Part shown: piece by piece, positions 1 to 8,098 of the stretch
Numbering within the stretch: the first letter of the stretch is position 1
How the letters are laid out: each line of letters starts with the position of its first letter
Source of the DNA: Verrucomicrobiota bacterium
GTDB lineage: Bacteria; Verrucomicrobiota; Kiritimatiellia; Kiritimatiellales; Tichowtungiaceae
Direction: 5' to 3'
DNA length: 40,630 nt
NCBI GenBank assembly: GCA_016342445.1
Contig: JAEIOF010000006.1
Location: 1 to 40,630, forward strand
The notes under the pieces: model-generated
The model's database searches: none
The model's input: only the letters and a program-made list of their open reading frames with translations
What the model was told of the DNA's origin: nothing
Translations under genes and position numbers: made by a program

Positions 1-2
1 AA

Positions 3-620
3 AACATGCTGATCTCACTAAACACAAAATTTCCGCGCCTCGCGCGCGTCGGCGTCTACGCCAACGGCGCCTCCATTCTGGCCAAAACGGACGAGCAACT
101 CCGCCGCCTCAAAGAGCTGAAGCTCAACACGCTCTACATGGGACTCGAAAGCGGCGACGAGCAAACGCTTAATGCGATGAACAAGCAGGAGTCCGCAGAG
201 AACATGATCGAGGCCGGACAGCGCGCGCAGGCCGCCGGCCTGCGGATGTCGGTGATGGTGCTGATCGGCCTTGCCGGAGCCGAAGGCTCCTCCCGGCACG
301 CGCGCGCCACCGCCGATGCGTTGAACCGGATGCAGCCGCGCCTGCTCTCCGCCCTGCGACTGGTGACCACGCCCAACACACCGATCTACAAAACCTTCAA
401 GATGGTGACTGAATTTGAAGCGGTCACCGAAACCCGCGAACTGATCCAGGGGTTGGCGCTCGAACAAACCGTCTTCCGCGCCGACCATTCGTCGAACATC
501 ATCCCGCTCGAAGGACGCTTCCCGAAAGATAAGCCGCACCTGCTCGCCCAGCTCGACGCCCTGCTCGCCAGCGGCCAGCTCGACACCACCTCCCCCGGCC
601 GCCTGCCGTGGAGCTTATGA
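3..620 (+). CDS. Radical SAM family protein, C-terminal part (cut by window start)
   Basis: The reading frame is open to the left edge, so the N-terminus with the expected CxxxCxxC [4Fe-4S] site lies outside the window; the first in-window ATG at base 6 is probably internal. The visible 205 residues look like the second half of a radical SAM barrel: the strand/turn LYMGLESGDEQTL is the usual 'GxESG' SAM-contacting motif (around residue 42), followed by MVLIGLAG. The tail RADHSSNIIPLEGRFPKD resembles the 'R(S/A)xHxSNxxPLxGxxPxD' ending of a radical SAM group common in anaerobes. The substrate is unknown. No obvious operon partner follows; the next gene starts 146 bp downstream. The family call is sure, the subfamily is not. 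Confidence 0.75.
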   Translation, partial: NMLISLNTKFPRLARVGVYANGASILAKTDEQLRRLKELKLNTLYMGLESGDEQTLNAMNKQESAENMIEAGQRAQAAGLRMSVMVLIGLAGAEGSSRHARATADALNRMQPRLLSALRLVTTPNTPIYKTFKMVTEFEAVTETRELIQGLALEQTVFRADHSSNIIPLEGRFPKDKPHLLAQLDALLASGQLDTTSPGRLPWSL

Positions 621-766
621 GCGGATCAATTCTCCTGCGCAAAGCTCGCGAAGGCCAGATCCCTGATTCACATCCCTCTGCGCCTCTGCGTGAAATACTC
701 TTCCTGCCGGATAAATTCTTGTTCAAATGAACCCCTGTCATTAGTCTGCGCGTAACGGAGGGCGTT

Positions 767-1744
767 ATGGATCATCTAAAGAAGGTGAATGCGATTCTGT
801 TGGCGGGCGACCGGCGGGCGAGTGTCAAAGTCTGCGACGACAACAAGGCGTTTCTGCTTCTGAAAAACGAACCCCTTCTGATTCACATTCTGCGCGCCCT
901 CAAGCAGTCCCGCTTCGTGCAGGACATCACAATCGTCGGCCCGGCGGACCGCATCTCTGAGGCGCTGCAAAACCATGCGGATCGGCTGACTGGCGACGGA
1001 AAGATTATTGTGGTCGAGCAGCGCGACAACATGATTGAAAATTTCAAGGCGGGCTACGTCTCCACGCTCGGCCTGCCCGAAAGCGTTGCCTTCGCCGGTC
1101 TGCGCGGAACGGAACACGATGAAACCCCCGTACTGGTCGTACCGTGCGACATTCCCCTTCTCACCCCGTGGGAAGCGGACGAATTCATCAGCCAGAGCAA
1201 CATGCACGAGTATGACTATTCCATCGGCATCACCTCGGAAAAAGTGCTGTCGCACTATCACCCGACCGGAACCCGCCCCGGCATTCAGATGATCTATTTC
1301 CATCTGCGCGAAGATCTGATGCGCCAGAACAACCTGCATTTGGCCAAGCCGCTCAAGTTCGGCCATCTGGACTACATCGAAAAAATGTATGAGTGGCGCT
1401 ACCAGACGCACCTGTTCAACGTGCTGCGGATGATGTTCGCGCTGTTGCTGGTGAGCTGGCGGTTCATGACCGCTCTGCGGATTTTCATTCTCCTGCAACT
1501 CTCGCTCTACTACGACCGGCATGGCCACCCGCGCCTCTCCGAAACCATTCGCATGCACGCGCCGCTCGAAACCCTTCAACGGGGTGTCGGCAAAATCCTC
1601 GGCGCGCGCACACAGCTGACCTACACCCATCTCGGCGGCGCCGCCCTCGATGTCGACCACGACGAAAACCTCGACGTCATGGAAGAAATGTACGACGACT
1701 GGATGGCGCACCAGCAATCTCTTCGCGACGCAAAAACCAGCTAA
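767..1744 (+). CDS. MobA-like nucleotidyltransferase domain protein with central hydrophobic segment
   Basis: 325 residues. The N-terminal half reads as an NTP-transferase fold: VNAILLAGDRR in place of the usual LAGGxGxR glycine loop, then LLIHILRAL, and VPCDIPLLTPWEADEFI, the acidic metal/nucleotide-binding strand of MobA/GlmU-like enzymes. The loss of one loop glycine (AGD instead of AGG) is unusual. Around residues 222-245 there is a hydrophobic stretch (MMFALLLVSWRFMTALRIFILL) that could be membrane-associated. The C-terminus has an acidic DVDHDENLDVMEEM segment. The ATG is preceded by a good ribosome binding site (CGGAGG, 6 bp upstream). It stands alone; three palindromes lie immediately after its stop. 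The substrate cannot be deduced. Confidence 0.65.
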   Translation: MDHLKKVNAILLAGDRRASVKVCDDNKAFLLLKNEPLLIHILRALKQSRFVQDITIVGPADRISEALQNHADRLTGDGKIIVVEQRDNMIENFKAGYVSTLGLPESVAFAGLRGTEHDETPVLVVPCDIPLLTPWEADEFISQSNMHEYDYSIGITSEKVLSHYHPTGTRPGIQMIYFHLREDLMRQNNLHLAKPLKFGHLDYIEKMYEWRYQTHLFNVLRMMFALLLVSWRFMTALRIFILLQLSLYYDRHGHPRLSETIRMHAPLETLQRGVGKILGARTQLTYTHLGGAALDVDHDENLDVMEEMYDDWMAHQQSLRDAKTS

Positions 1745-1746
1745 GT

Positions 1747-1813
1747 TTCCAACCCTTGGAACTTTTAGAGCCGTTTTTCCAAACATTGGAAATTTTTCTT
1801 CCAATGTTTGGAA
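1747..1813. repeat. Three TTCCAANNNTTGGAA palindromes between convergent genes
   Basis: Perfect copies at 1747-1761 (spacer CCC), 1777-1791 (ACA) and 1799-1813 (TGT), directly after one stop codon and before the converging ilvD stop. The second and third have complementary spacers, so 1775-1791 and 1799-1815 form a perfect 17-bp inverted repeat with a 7-base T-rich loop. In RNA this would be a hairpin next to T runs and could serve as a bidirectional terminator. Confidence 0.9.
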
Positions 1814-1832
1814 AACTATATGCCTGCCAGTG

Positions 1833-3515
1833 CTACTGGCCGCACTGGGATTTCAGCACGGCGCCGTTGCTGGCGTTGGTGGCGAGGCTGGCGTAGCGGG
1901 CGAGCCAGCCGGTGGTATAGCGCGGCGCGGGCTTCTTCCACGATTTTTTGCGCTCGGCAAATTCAGCATCCGACACATCGGCTTTCAAACTGCGGTTCGG
2001 AATGTCGATTTCGATGATGTCGCCTTCTTTGAGCAATCCGATCGGTCCGCCCTCGGCGGCTTCCGGCGACATGTGGCCGATGCAGGCACCGTGTGTTCCG
2101 CCACTGAAGCGACCATCGGTGATCAGCGCGACTTTGTCGCCGAGATCCTGACCCATAATATAGGAAGTCGGGGCGAGCATTTCCTGCATGCCGGGGCCGC
2201 CTTTGGGGCCTTCGTAGCGGATGACAACGACATCGCCCGCTTTGACTTTGCCGGCCAGAATTCCCTCACAGGCTTCTTCCTGCGATTCGAAGATCACGGC
2301 CGGCCCTTTGTGGACGAGCATTTTCGGGTCAACACCCGCGCTCTTCACAACCGACCCTTCCGCCGCGATATTGCCGCGCAGAATGGCGAGTCCGCCCTGC
2401 TGGCTGTAGGCGTTTTCGACGGTGTGAATGCACTTTTCGTTCAGGATTTTCGCGCCGGCGATATTTTCACCGAGGGTTTTGCCGCTGACAGTCGGGCAAT
2501 CCAATTTGAGCAGGCCGTCGATCTTGCTGATTTCACCGAGGATCGCGCTGATGCCGCCCGCGTCGCGGACGTCTTCGATATGCCAGCTCGACGACGGCGA
2601 GACCTTGCAGATATTCGGCGTGGTTTTAGAGAGCTGGTTGATCCGTTCGAGGTCGTAGTCGATCCCCGCCTCATTCGCCACAGCCAGCGTATGCAGTACG
2701 GTGTTGGTGGAACCGCCCATGGCCATATCGAGAACAAAGGCATTGTCGACAGACTCAACGGTAATGACATCGCGGGGTTTCGGGCCGTTGGCGAGCGCCA
2801 TTTCGACAGCGCGCTTCGCAGCGGCCTTCCAGAGTTCGTGACGGGCCGGTTCGATGGCAAGCAGCGTGCCGTTGCCGGGCAACGCCATACCGATCGCTTC
2901 GCAGAGGCAATTCATGGAGTTGGCGGTGAACATACCGGAGCACGATCCCGCGCCGGGGCAGGCTTTGCATTCGAGTTCCAACAGATCGTCTTCGGTAATC
3001 TTTCCCGCCTTGAGCTGGGCGACGCCCTCGAAGACGCTGATCAGGTCGATGACGGTTCCGTCGGCTTTGCGTCCGGCGGCCATCGGGCCGCCGCTGGCGA
3101 AGATGGTCGGGATATTGGCGCGGATCGCGCCCATCAGCATGCCGGGAACGATCTTGTCGCAGTTGGGAATGCAGATCATCGCGTCGAAGGCGTGCGCGTT
3201 GATCATGGTCTCGACGCTGTCGGCAATCAGCTCGCGACTGGGCAGGGAATATTTCATCCCCTCGTGGCCCATGGCGATGCCGTCGCAGACGCCGATGACG
3301 TTGAACTCGCGCGGCGTTCCGCCCGCTTCGCGGATCGCTTCGCAAATGAGACGTCCGACCTGATTGAGGTGAACGTGACCGGGAATTACTTCGTTGAAGG
3401 AGTTGCAGACGGCAATGAATGGTTTTTTGATGTCGGCATCGGTCAGGCCGGTGGCATGCATCAGGCTGCGGTGGGGTGCGCGTTCGATTCCTTTTTTGAC
3501 TCTGTCGCTGTTCAT
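1833..3515 (-). CDS. ilvD: Dihydroxy-acid dehydratase
   Basis: 560 residues, the usual length for IlvD. It dehydrates 2,3-dihydroxy-isovalerate and -methylvalerate to the 2-keto acids in cytoplasmic valine, isoleucine and leucine synthesis, using an Fe-S cluster. Cluster cysteines are visible in [22 protein letters not shown] and [20 protein letters not shown]; the C-terminal [21 protein letters not shown] signature is also intact. I chose the ATG at 3515 because AGGAG lies 5 bp upstream and the protein then begins with the typical [18 protein letters not shown]; a longer frame to 3626 has no family support. It lies 123 bp downstream of bioB on the same strand, so co-transcription is possible. 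No TTCCAA palindrome occurs inside the gene. Confidence 0.97.
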   Translation of the reverse strand: MNSDRVKKGIERAPHRSLMHATGLTDADIKKPFIAVCNSFNEVIPGHVHLNQVGRLICEAIREAGGTPREFNVIGVCDGIAMGHEGMKYSLPSRELIADSVETMINAHAFDAMICIPNCDKIVPGMLMGAIRANIPTIFASGGPMAAGRKADGTVIDLISVFEGVAQLKAGKITEDDLLELECKACPGAGSCSGMFTANSMNCLCEAIGMALPGNGTLLAIEPARHELWKAAAKRAVEMALANGPKPRDVITVESVDNAFVLDMAMGGSTNTVLHTLAVANEAGIDYDLERINQLSKTTPNICKVSPSSSWHIEDVRDAGGISAILGEISKIDGLLKLDCPTVSGKTLGENIAGAKILNEKCIHTVENAYSQQGGLAILRGNIAAEGSVVKSAGVDPKMLVHKGPAVIFESQEEACEGILAGKVKAGDVVVIRYEGPKGGPGMQEMLAPTSYIMGQDLGDKVALITDGRFSGGTHGACIGHMSPEAAEGGPIGLLKEGDIIEIDIPNRSLKADVSDAEFAERKKSWKKPAPRYTTGWLARYASLATNASNGAVLKSQCGQ

Positions 3516-3638
3516 AAGGTCTCCTTTTTTTAAATTCGTGAGCCGGAGCTTATCTAAAACCGCCCTGCAAAAGAAACGAAAATTGCCTGTCGAATCACCT
3601 CGAAACAGACCGCCACCCGACCTCACCCGCCCCGCGGA

Positions 3639-4604
3639 TCAGTGTGTAGAAACAATCTGAAGACCCAGGCTATCGATCATTTCAAGATCGGCCTGATACT
3701 GAGAGCCAGCAACCGTAAGATAGTTTCCGGTCATCATACCATTGGCTCCGGCGGCAAACAGCTCACGCTGCCGGTCGCCAAGCACGTGGGTGCGGCCTCC
3801 GCAAATACGGAGCGTGGTCTTAGGAAGCAGGAATCGGTACAACGCAATAATCCGCAGTGCTTCGGCGGCAGCAAGGGGCGTCATTTCCGCGAGCGGCGTG
3901 CCGGGGTGCGCATACAAGAAATTGATCGGAACACTATCAACACCCAGCTCGCGGAGCGTGATGGCCAGGTCGATGCGATCGACCCAACTCTCCCCCAGGC
4001 CGAAAAGTCCACCGCTGCAAACATGAAGCCCGACATCTAAGGCGGCCTTAACGGTGTCCAGACGCTGAGACCACTGCTGGGTAGAACAGATTTCCGGATA
4101 ATAGTTTTGGGACGTCTCAAGGTTGTGATGGTAACGGGTGATGCCTGCCTCTTTGAGCTTCTGCAAATCATCCTTCGGCAATCTGCCAAGGGATGCACAG
4201 ACAGGCACGCTCTCTCCTTCGCCAATCCTGAGAACCGTCGTCGCCAACTCATTGAGCTCTCCGGCGGAAAGTTTCCCCCCGCTGGTTACAATCCCGCAAA
4301 GACATTCGCCGGGATCAATCGCCTCATGGATCAGCGCTTCCAGCTTTTCTTCACCCATAAAGGGGTACATTTCAATTTCAGTCGAATTAACACCGCTCTG
4401 AGAACAGAAGCGACAGTCCATATCGCACCGACCGCTTTTGGCGTTAATGATTGAACAGAGCTGAACCCGTTTGCCGAAAAACGCCTCACGAATGCGGGTT
4501 GCCCCGTCAAACAGCTCCTGTTCATCGCAATGAATGAGCTCAAGAGCCTCTTCCGCAGAACAACCCTTGCCGTCCAACGCACCATCTGTTAGTTTGTTGA
4601 TCAT
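3639..4604 (-). CDS. bioB: Biotin synthase
   Basis: 321 residues. This radical SAM enzyme inserts sulfur into dethiobiotin, the last step of biotin synthesis. The [4Fe-4S]/SAM site CDMDCRFC (Cys60, Cys64, Cys67) is followed by SQSG. Later motifs typical of BioB are YHHNLETS, CSGGLFGLGES and NFLYAHPGTPL. It is divergent from the bioF operon, 215 bp away. No Shine-Dalgarno sequence precedes the ATG at 4604; instead a TATATA element ends 9 bp upstream, which suggests a leaderless message. A 6-bp dyad (ATCATA-TTT-TATGAT, 4600-4614) covers the start codon and may be an operator, though it does not match the BirA or BioR consensus known to me. Confidence 0.96.
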   Translation of the reverse strand: MINKLTDGALDGKGCSAEEALELIHCDEQELFDGATRIREAFFGKRVQLCSIINAKSGRCDMDCRFCSQSGVNSTEIEMYPFMGEEKLEALIHEAIDPGECLCGIVTSGGKLSAGELNELATTVLRIGEGESVPVCASLGRLPKDDLQKLKEAGITRYHHNLETSQNYYPEICSTQQWSQRLDTVKAALDVGLHVCSGGLFGLGESWVDRIDLAITLRELGVDSVPINFLYAHPGTPLAEMTPLAAAEALRIIALYRFLLPKTTLRICGGRTHVLGDRQRELFAAGANGMMTGNYLTVAGSQYQADLEMIDSLGLQIVSTH

Positions 4605-4613
4605 ATTTTATGA

Positions 4614-4643
4614 TATATACACGCGCCCCCCTCGCCGAAGCAA
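4614..4643 (-). promoter_or_regulatory. Candidate bioB promoter for a leaderless message
   Basis: On the minus strand TTGCTT (4643-4638) and TATATA (4619-4614) are separated by 18 bp. The predicted start of transcription falls within a few bases of the bioB ATG, which has no Shine-Dalgarno sequence. Prediction by eye only. Confidence 0.4.
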
Positions 4644-4664
4644 CCCCCAACCCCACAATTCTCA

Positions 4665-4755
4665 TCACGGCTCAGAGGAATTTCATGACACGCTCAATAA
4701 TCGGAGAACGCCCTTAGCAACCGAGCCGTGACTCGCTGTTGGCACCCATTGAGCG
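4665..4755 (+). promoter_or_regulatory. Interleaved inverted repeats upstream of bioF
   Basis: Two perfect inverted repeats are interlocked: TCACGGCTC (4665-4673) with GAGCCGTGA (4723-4731), and CGCTCAAT (4691-4698) with ATTGAGCG (4748-4755). If transcribed with bioF they form either a pseudoknot or two mutually exclusive hairpins, the arrangement expected of an attenuator or riboswitch-like leader. GCACCCAT is also directly repeated at 4742 and 4787. No BirA-type operator was seen in this divergent bioB/bioF region. Function is inferred only. Confidence 0.35.
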
Positions 4756-4819
4756 CAACGACAAACAAAGCCCGCTATTCAAGATTGCACCCATCCACCA
4801 ACTCGAACAAACTGTCCCG

Positions 4820-5983
4820 ATGAAAGAAGACTGGATCAGCATAATTCTTGAAGAGGCCCGCTCGCAGGGGCTGACGCGACAGGCTCTCGCCTTTCCGGCG
4901 TGCGGCGGGAAAATCGATATCGACGGCAAAGAAATCCTCAACTTTTCCAGCAACGACTACCTCAACCTCGCTCATCACCCGCACGTAGTCGATCGGTCGC
5001 GGCAAGCGCTCGAAAAATACGGCGTCGGCGCAACCGGCTCGCGGCTGGTCACCGGAACCCTGCCGATCCACGAAGAGCTCGAAGCGCGGATCGCCAAAGA
5101 AAAGGGCTATCCCTCCGCGCTCGTCTTCGGCTCCGGCTACCTCGCCAACGCCGGAACCATTCCCGTACTCGCCGGGCGCAATGACACCATCTTTGCCGAC
5201 AAGCTCGTCCACGCCAGCATGATCGACGCCTGCAGGCTCAGCGGCGCCAAACTCGTCCGCTTCGCCCACAACGATTTCCAATCATTGGAAAGCAGGCTTC
5301 AAGAGTTTCCAAACCTTGGAAACCGTCAGCTCATCCTCACCGAATCGGTCTTCAGCATGGACGGCGACCTCGCCCCGCTGAAGGAAATCGCCGCGCTGGC
5401 CGACCAATACGGCGCGATGCTGATGGTCGACGAAGCGCACGCCTCCGGCACCTTCGGGCCGCACGGTGCCGGGTTGATCCGCGAATGCGGACTCGAAAAC
5501 GCCGTCACCGTCTCCATGGGCACGATGAGCAAGGCGTTCGGCGGCTACGGCGGTTTTATCGCCTGCTCCGAAAATCTGCGCAAACTCCTGATTCAGTCCG
5601 CGCGCGCCTTCATCTTTACCACCGCGCCGCCGCCCGCCGTCATCGGCGCGGCGCTTGGAACCCTGGACGTGCTCGAAGCCAGCCCCAACCTCGGGGCGTG
5701 CCTGCAAGCCAACGCCGCCTACTTCCGCGAGCTGCTTCAGGCGGGCGGGCTCGACACCCTGCAAAGCGAAAGCCAGATCATCCCTGTCGTCATTGGCGAC
5801 AACAAAAAAGCGCTGGCCGTTTCGCAGAAACTGCGCGAGCAGGGCATCATCGCCGCCGCCATCCGGCCGCCGACCGTCCCTTCCGGAACGGCCCGCCTGC
5901 GCCTTTCGGTCAGTCTGGCCCACACCCTCGACGATCTGGAACGGGCGGCCGAACTGATCAGTAAGGCGGTGAAGAATTCATGA
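4820..5983 (+). CDS. bioF: 8-amino-7-oxononanoate synthase
   Basis: 387 residues. This PLP enzyme condenses pimeloyl-ACP (or -CoA) with L-alanine, the first step of the biotin ring pathway. Motifs seen: NFSSNDYLNLAHHP, GVGATGSRLVTG, the aspartate strand MVDEAHASGTFG, and the PLP lysine in TMSKAFGGYGG (Lys238 with this start). I prefer the ATG at 4820 to the TTG at 4739 because it gives the normal family length (E. coli BioF is 384); the extra 27 residues look non-coding and overlap the inverted repeats. No clear Shine-Dalgarno sequence is seen. It is first in a rightward operon and overlaps bioH by 4 bp. Two TTCCAA palindromes encode FQSLE and PNLGN in the weakly conserved stretch just before LILTESVFSMDGD. 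Confidence 0.96.
   Translation: MKEDWISIILEEARSQGLTRQALAFPACGGKIDIDGKEILNFSSNDYLNLAHHPHVVDRSRQALEKYGVGATGSRLVTGTLPIHEELEARIAKEKGYPSALVFGSGYLANAGTIPVLAGRNDTIFADKLVHASMIDACRLSGAKLVRFAHNDFQSLESRLQEFPNLGNRQLILTESVFSMDGDLAPLKEIAALADQYGAMLMVDEAHASGTFGPHGAGLIRECGLENAVTVSMGTMSKAFGGYGGFIACSENLRKLLIQSARAFIFTTAPPPAVIGAALGTLDVLEASPNLGACLQANAAYFRELLQAGGLDTLQSESQIIPVVIGDNKKALAVSQKLREQGIIAAAIRPPTVPSGTARLRLSVSLAHTLDDLERAAELISKAVKNS
5276..5321. repeat. Two TTCCAANNNTTGGAA palindromes inside bioF
   Basis: 5276-5290 (spacer TCA, read as FQSLE) and 5307-5321 (spacer ACC, read in another frame as PNLGN). Two copies 31 bp apart are translated in two different frames, so the selection is likely on DNA or RNA rather than on one peptide. 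Confidence 0.9.
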
Positions 5984-6621
5984 AGCCCTCTCTGACCCTC
6001 ATTACGGGCTGGGCGCACGGCACAGAATCGCTGCAACCGCTCGCCGAACAGCTCTCCACCGAATTTGACGTCCGGATTTTGACCGGCGCACAGGTGCTGG
6101 CGGAGAAGAAAATCCCGGACGCCGATTTTGTGATCGGCTGGTCGATGGGCGGCATGCTGGCGATTGAATACCTGCCCGCCCGTTGTAAAAAACTGGTTCT
6201 AATCTCCTCGACCGCCAGGTTCTGCGCCGCAGAAAACTATCCCTGCGGCGTCCCTGAAAAAGTGCTGCGCCGCATGATTGTGCAGCTCAAGCGCGACCCC
6301 GGCACGGTGCTGGCGGAATTCTATAAAAACGTCAGCCACCCTCACCCGCCGAAACCGGGTTCGTGCGCATACGAACACCTCGCGGAAGGGCTCGACTACC
6401 TGCGAACCGCCGATCTGCGCGAAAAAGTTCCAACCATTGGAAACCCCGTTCTGCTTCTGCACGGCGAAGAGGATCTCATTATTCCGCCCGCCGCATCCGA
6501 CTGGCTCGCGCAACACCTGCCGACAGCGAGAAGCGTTCGGCTGGCCGGCGAAGGTCATCAGCCAGATCCCCTTGCCATTGCTCCGCACATCCGTCATTTT
6601 CTGACCCCGGAAAAACCATGA
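5980..6621 (+). CDS. bioH: BioH-like pimeloyl-ACP methyl ester esterase
   Basis: 213 residues, an alpha/beta hydrolase. Opening GWAHG corresponds to the oxyanion-hole HG motif; the nucleophile is in GWSMGG (Ser55), the acid in HGEEDLIIPP (Asp165) and the histidine in GEGHQPD (His193), so the triad is complete. Its place between bioF and bioC, overlapping both by 4 bp, argues for release of pimeloyl-ACP from its methyl ester at the end of the BioC-initiated pathway. It is shorter than E. coli BioH (256), so it may belong to another of the interchangeable esterase families (BioG and others); the role is more certain than the symbol. A palindrome at 6428 encodes VPTIGN just before the acid strand. 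Confidence 0.82.
   Translation: MKPSLTLITGWAHGTESLQPLAEQLSTEFDVRILTGAQVLAEKKIPDADFVIGWSMGGMLAIEYLPARCKKLVLISSTARFCAAENYPCGVPEKVLRRMIVQLKRDPGTVLAEFYKNVSHPHPPKPGSCAYEHLAEGLDYLRTADLREKVPTIGNPVLLLHGEEDLIIPPAASDWLAQHLPTARSVRLAGEGHQPDPLAIAPHIRHFLTPEKP
6428..6442. repeat. TTCCAANNNTTGGAA palindrome in bioH
   Basis: Perfect copy, spacer CCA, read as VPTIGN. Confidence 0.9.
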
Positions 6622-7388
6622 TCGAAAAAAGATTTTCAGCCGCCGCCGAAACCTATGACCGCCACGCCCGCCCGCAACTCTCGCTGGCGCGGTCGGTCTG
6701 CGATGTCCTGCCCGAAATTTATCCCGAGCAGATTCTGGAGCTGGGGTGCGGAACCGGACAGCTCACCCGCCTGCTGTTCGACCGGTTTCCCGACGTCCCG
6801 ATCGACGCCGTGGACCTTTCCGAAAAAATGGTGGAATACAGCCGCAATAAATTCAAACGGTTCAATCAGGCCACCTGGATTCAGGGCGATGCACAGACGT
6901 ATCGCGGACAAGACCCTTACCCGCTGATTGTTTCGAGCGCCGCGCTGCACTGGGTTTCCGACCTTCGGAAAACATTCGAGAATATTTTCCAATGTCTGGA
7001 AAAAGACGGCTTCTTCGCGCTCGGCATGATGCTCAGCGGAACCCTCAAAGAACTGCTCGCCGTGCGACAGGAAGTTGCGCCGCAAAAAACGCCGGCGAGC
7101 GCGCTCCCCGCGCTGGAGGAACTGATGGAAAACCTTCACGCCGCCGGCTTTAAAATCCTGCGCAAAAAGCTGAGCGAGGAGGAGGTCTCCTATCGAAGCG
7201 CGACCGACTTTCTGCGAACCATCCACGAACAGGGGGTCACCGGCGCGAAAGTCGCCTCGGGCCGCGAGCCCCTGAACCGCAGCGAAATCGACCGGCTGAT
7301 CGAACTCTATCAGGATCGTTACAGCTCCGCCGACGGCGTAACCGCCACCTACGAAACCGCTACCCTCCTGCTGACGAAAACATCATGA
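6618..7388 (+). CDS. bioC: Malonyl-ACP O-methyltransferase
   Basis: 256 residues, a class I SAM methyltransferase. Opening KRFSAAAETYDRHA is the characteristic BioC N-terminus; the SAM motif I is ILELGCGTGQLTRLL (about residue 40), followed by DAVDLSEKM and the post-motif SSAALHWVSDL. It methylates malonyl-ACP so that the fatty acid machinery can build the pimeloyl chain; BioH later removes the methyl group. The ATG at 6618 overlaps the bioH stop (ATGA), while a longer frame beginning in bioH is an artefact. It overlaps bioD by 4 bp. A near-perfect palindrome at 6987 encodes FQCLEK. Confidence 0.94.
   Translation: MIEKRFSAAAETYDRHARPQLSLARSVCDVLPEIYPEQILELGCGTGQLTRLLFDRFPDVPIDAVDLSEKMVEYSRNKFKRFNQATWIQGDAQTYRGQDPYPLIVSSAALHWVSDLRKTFENIFQCLEKDGFFALGMMLSGTLKELLAVRQEVAPQKTPASALPALEELMENLHAAGFKILRKKLSEEEVSYRSATDFLRTIHEQGVTGAKVASGREPLNRSEIDRLIELYQDRYSSADGVTATYETATLLLTKTS
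6987..7001. repeat. Near-perfect palindrome in bioC
   Basis: TTCCAATGTCTGGAA, one mismatch in the right arm; read as FQCLE. The same T-to-C change is seen in the copies at 39120 and 39244. Confidence 0.7.
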
Positions 7389-8098
7389 AGGGATTCTTCA
7401 TCACCGGAACGGATACCGGCATCGGCAAAACCGCGCTCAGCGCACTGCTGCTGGCCGAGCTTCGCCGCCGCAGAATCAACGCGGCGCCGATGAAGCCCGC
7501 CCAGACCGGCTGCGAAGGCGACGGTGTTCCGGATTTGGACTACTCCCTTTCCATGGCCGGGATGACTGTTTCGGATGAAGACTATGCCCTGATGTCGCCC
7601 TACCGCTTTGAGCCGGCCTGCTCGCCGCACCTCGCGGCGGAACTGGCCGGAACGGAAATCGAACTCGCCAAAATCGTGGGCGCGGCACGGGAACTGGCGG
7701 CGGAATACGACTCGCTGATCGTCGAAGGCGCGGGCGGCATTCTGGTTCCAATTAACCGTAACAAAACGATGCTTGATCTCATGAAGGCGCTCGGCCTGCC
7801 GGTTCTGCTCGCCGCCCGCCCCGGCCTCGGAACGATCAATCACACCCTGCTCTCCATCCGCGCGTTGCGCTCCGCCGGACTCGACATCGCAGGCATCGTC
7901 TTCGTCGCCAGCGAAGCCGATGAACCCGGCTTTATCGAAGACGACAACGGCGCCACCATCGAACAGTTCGGCAAGGTTCCAATCCTTGGAACCATTCCCT
8001 TCTGCCCGCACCTCCGCAACCCCGCCCCCGTTTACTCCGCTCTTCCCCTGCCCGTCGCAGCCGAAGTGGAAAAAATTACAAATCAACTGACTCTATGA
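7385..8098 (+). CDS. bioD: Dethiobiotin synthetase
   Basis: 237 residues. This ATP-dependent carboxylase closes the ureido ring of 7,8-diaminononanoate. The P-loop is GTDTGIGKTALS (Lys15), followed by the substrate-binding MKPAQTGC and the strand VEGAGGILVPI; all are BioD hallmarks. Its ATG overlaps the bioC stop and its own stop overlaps the bioA start, so translation is probably coupled. A perfect palindrome at 7977 is read as VPILGT, which matches the normal family sequence here ('VPVLGxxP'), so this copy need not distort the protein. Confidence 0.96.
   Translation: MKGFFITGTDTGIGKTALSALLLAELRRRRINAAPMKPAQTGCEGDGVPDLDYSLSMAGMTVSDEDYALMSPYRFEPACSPHLAAELAGTEIELAKIVGAARELAAEYDSLIVEGAGGILVPINRNKTMLDLMKALGLPVLLAARPGLGTINHTLLSIRALRSAGLDIAGIVFVASEADEPGFIEDDNGATIEQFGKVPILGTIPFCPHLRNPAPVYSALPLPVAAEVEKITNQLTL
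7977..7991. repeat. TTCCAANNNTTGGAA palindrome in bioD
   Basis: Perfect copy, spacer TCC, read as VPILGT in the conserved pre-C-terminal strand. Confidence 0.85.

Noticed and set aside
1747-1813. CRISPR array, because similar repeats recur every 30 bp or so
   Set aside because: Only three 15-bp units, spacers of 15 and 7 bp, alternating orientation, and the same motif is scattered through genes; no cas genes are present.
1650-3533. 627-codon plus-strand ORF opposite ilvD
   Set aside because: It is the antisense of the well-conserved ilvD; long antisense ORFs are expected at this GC content and the product has no known domain.
4739-4819. TTG start giving bioF 27 extra residues
   Set aside because: The family normally begins near the ATG at 4820; the extra residues resemble no BioF N-terminus and overlap the inverted repeats.
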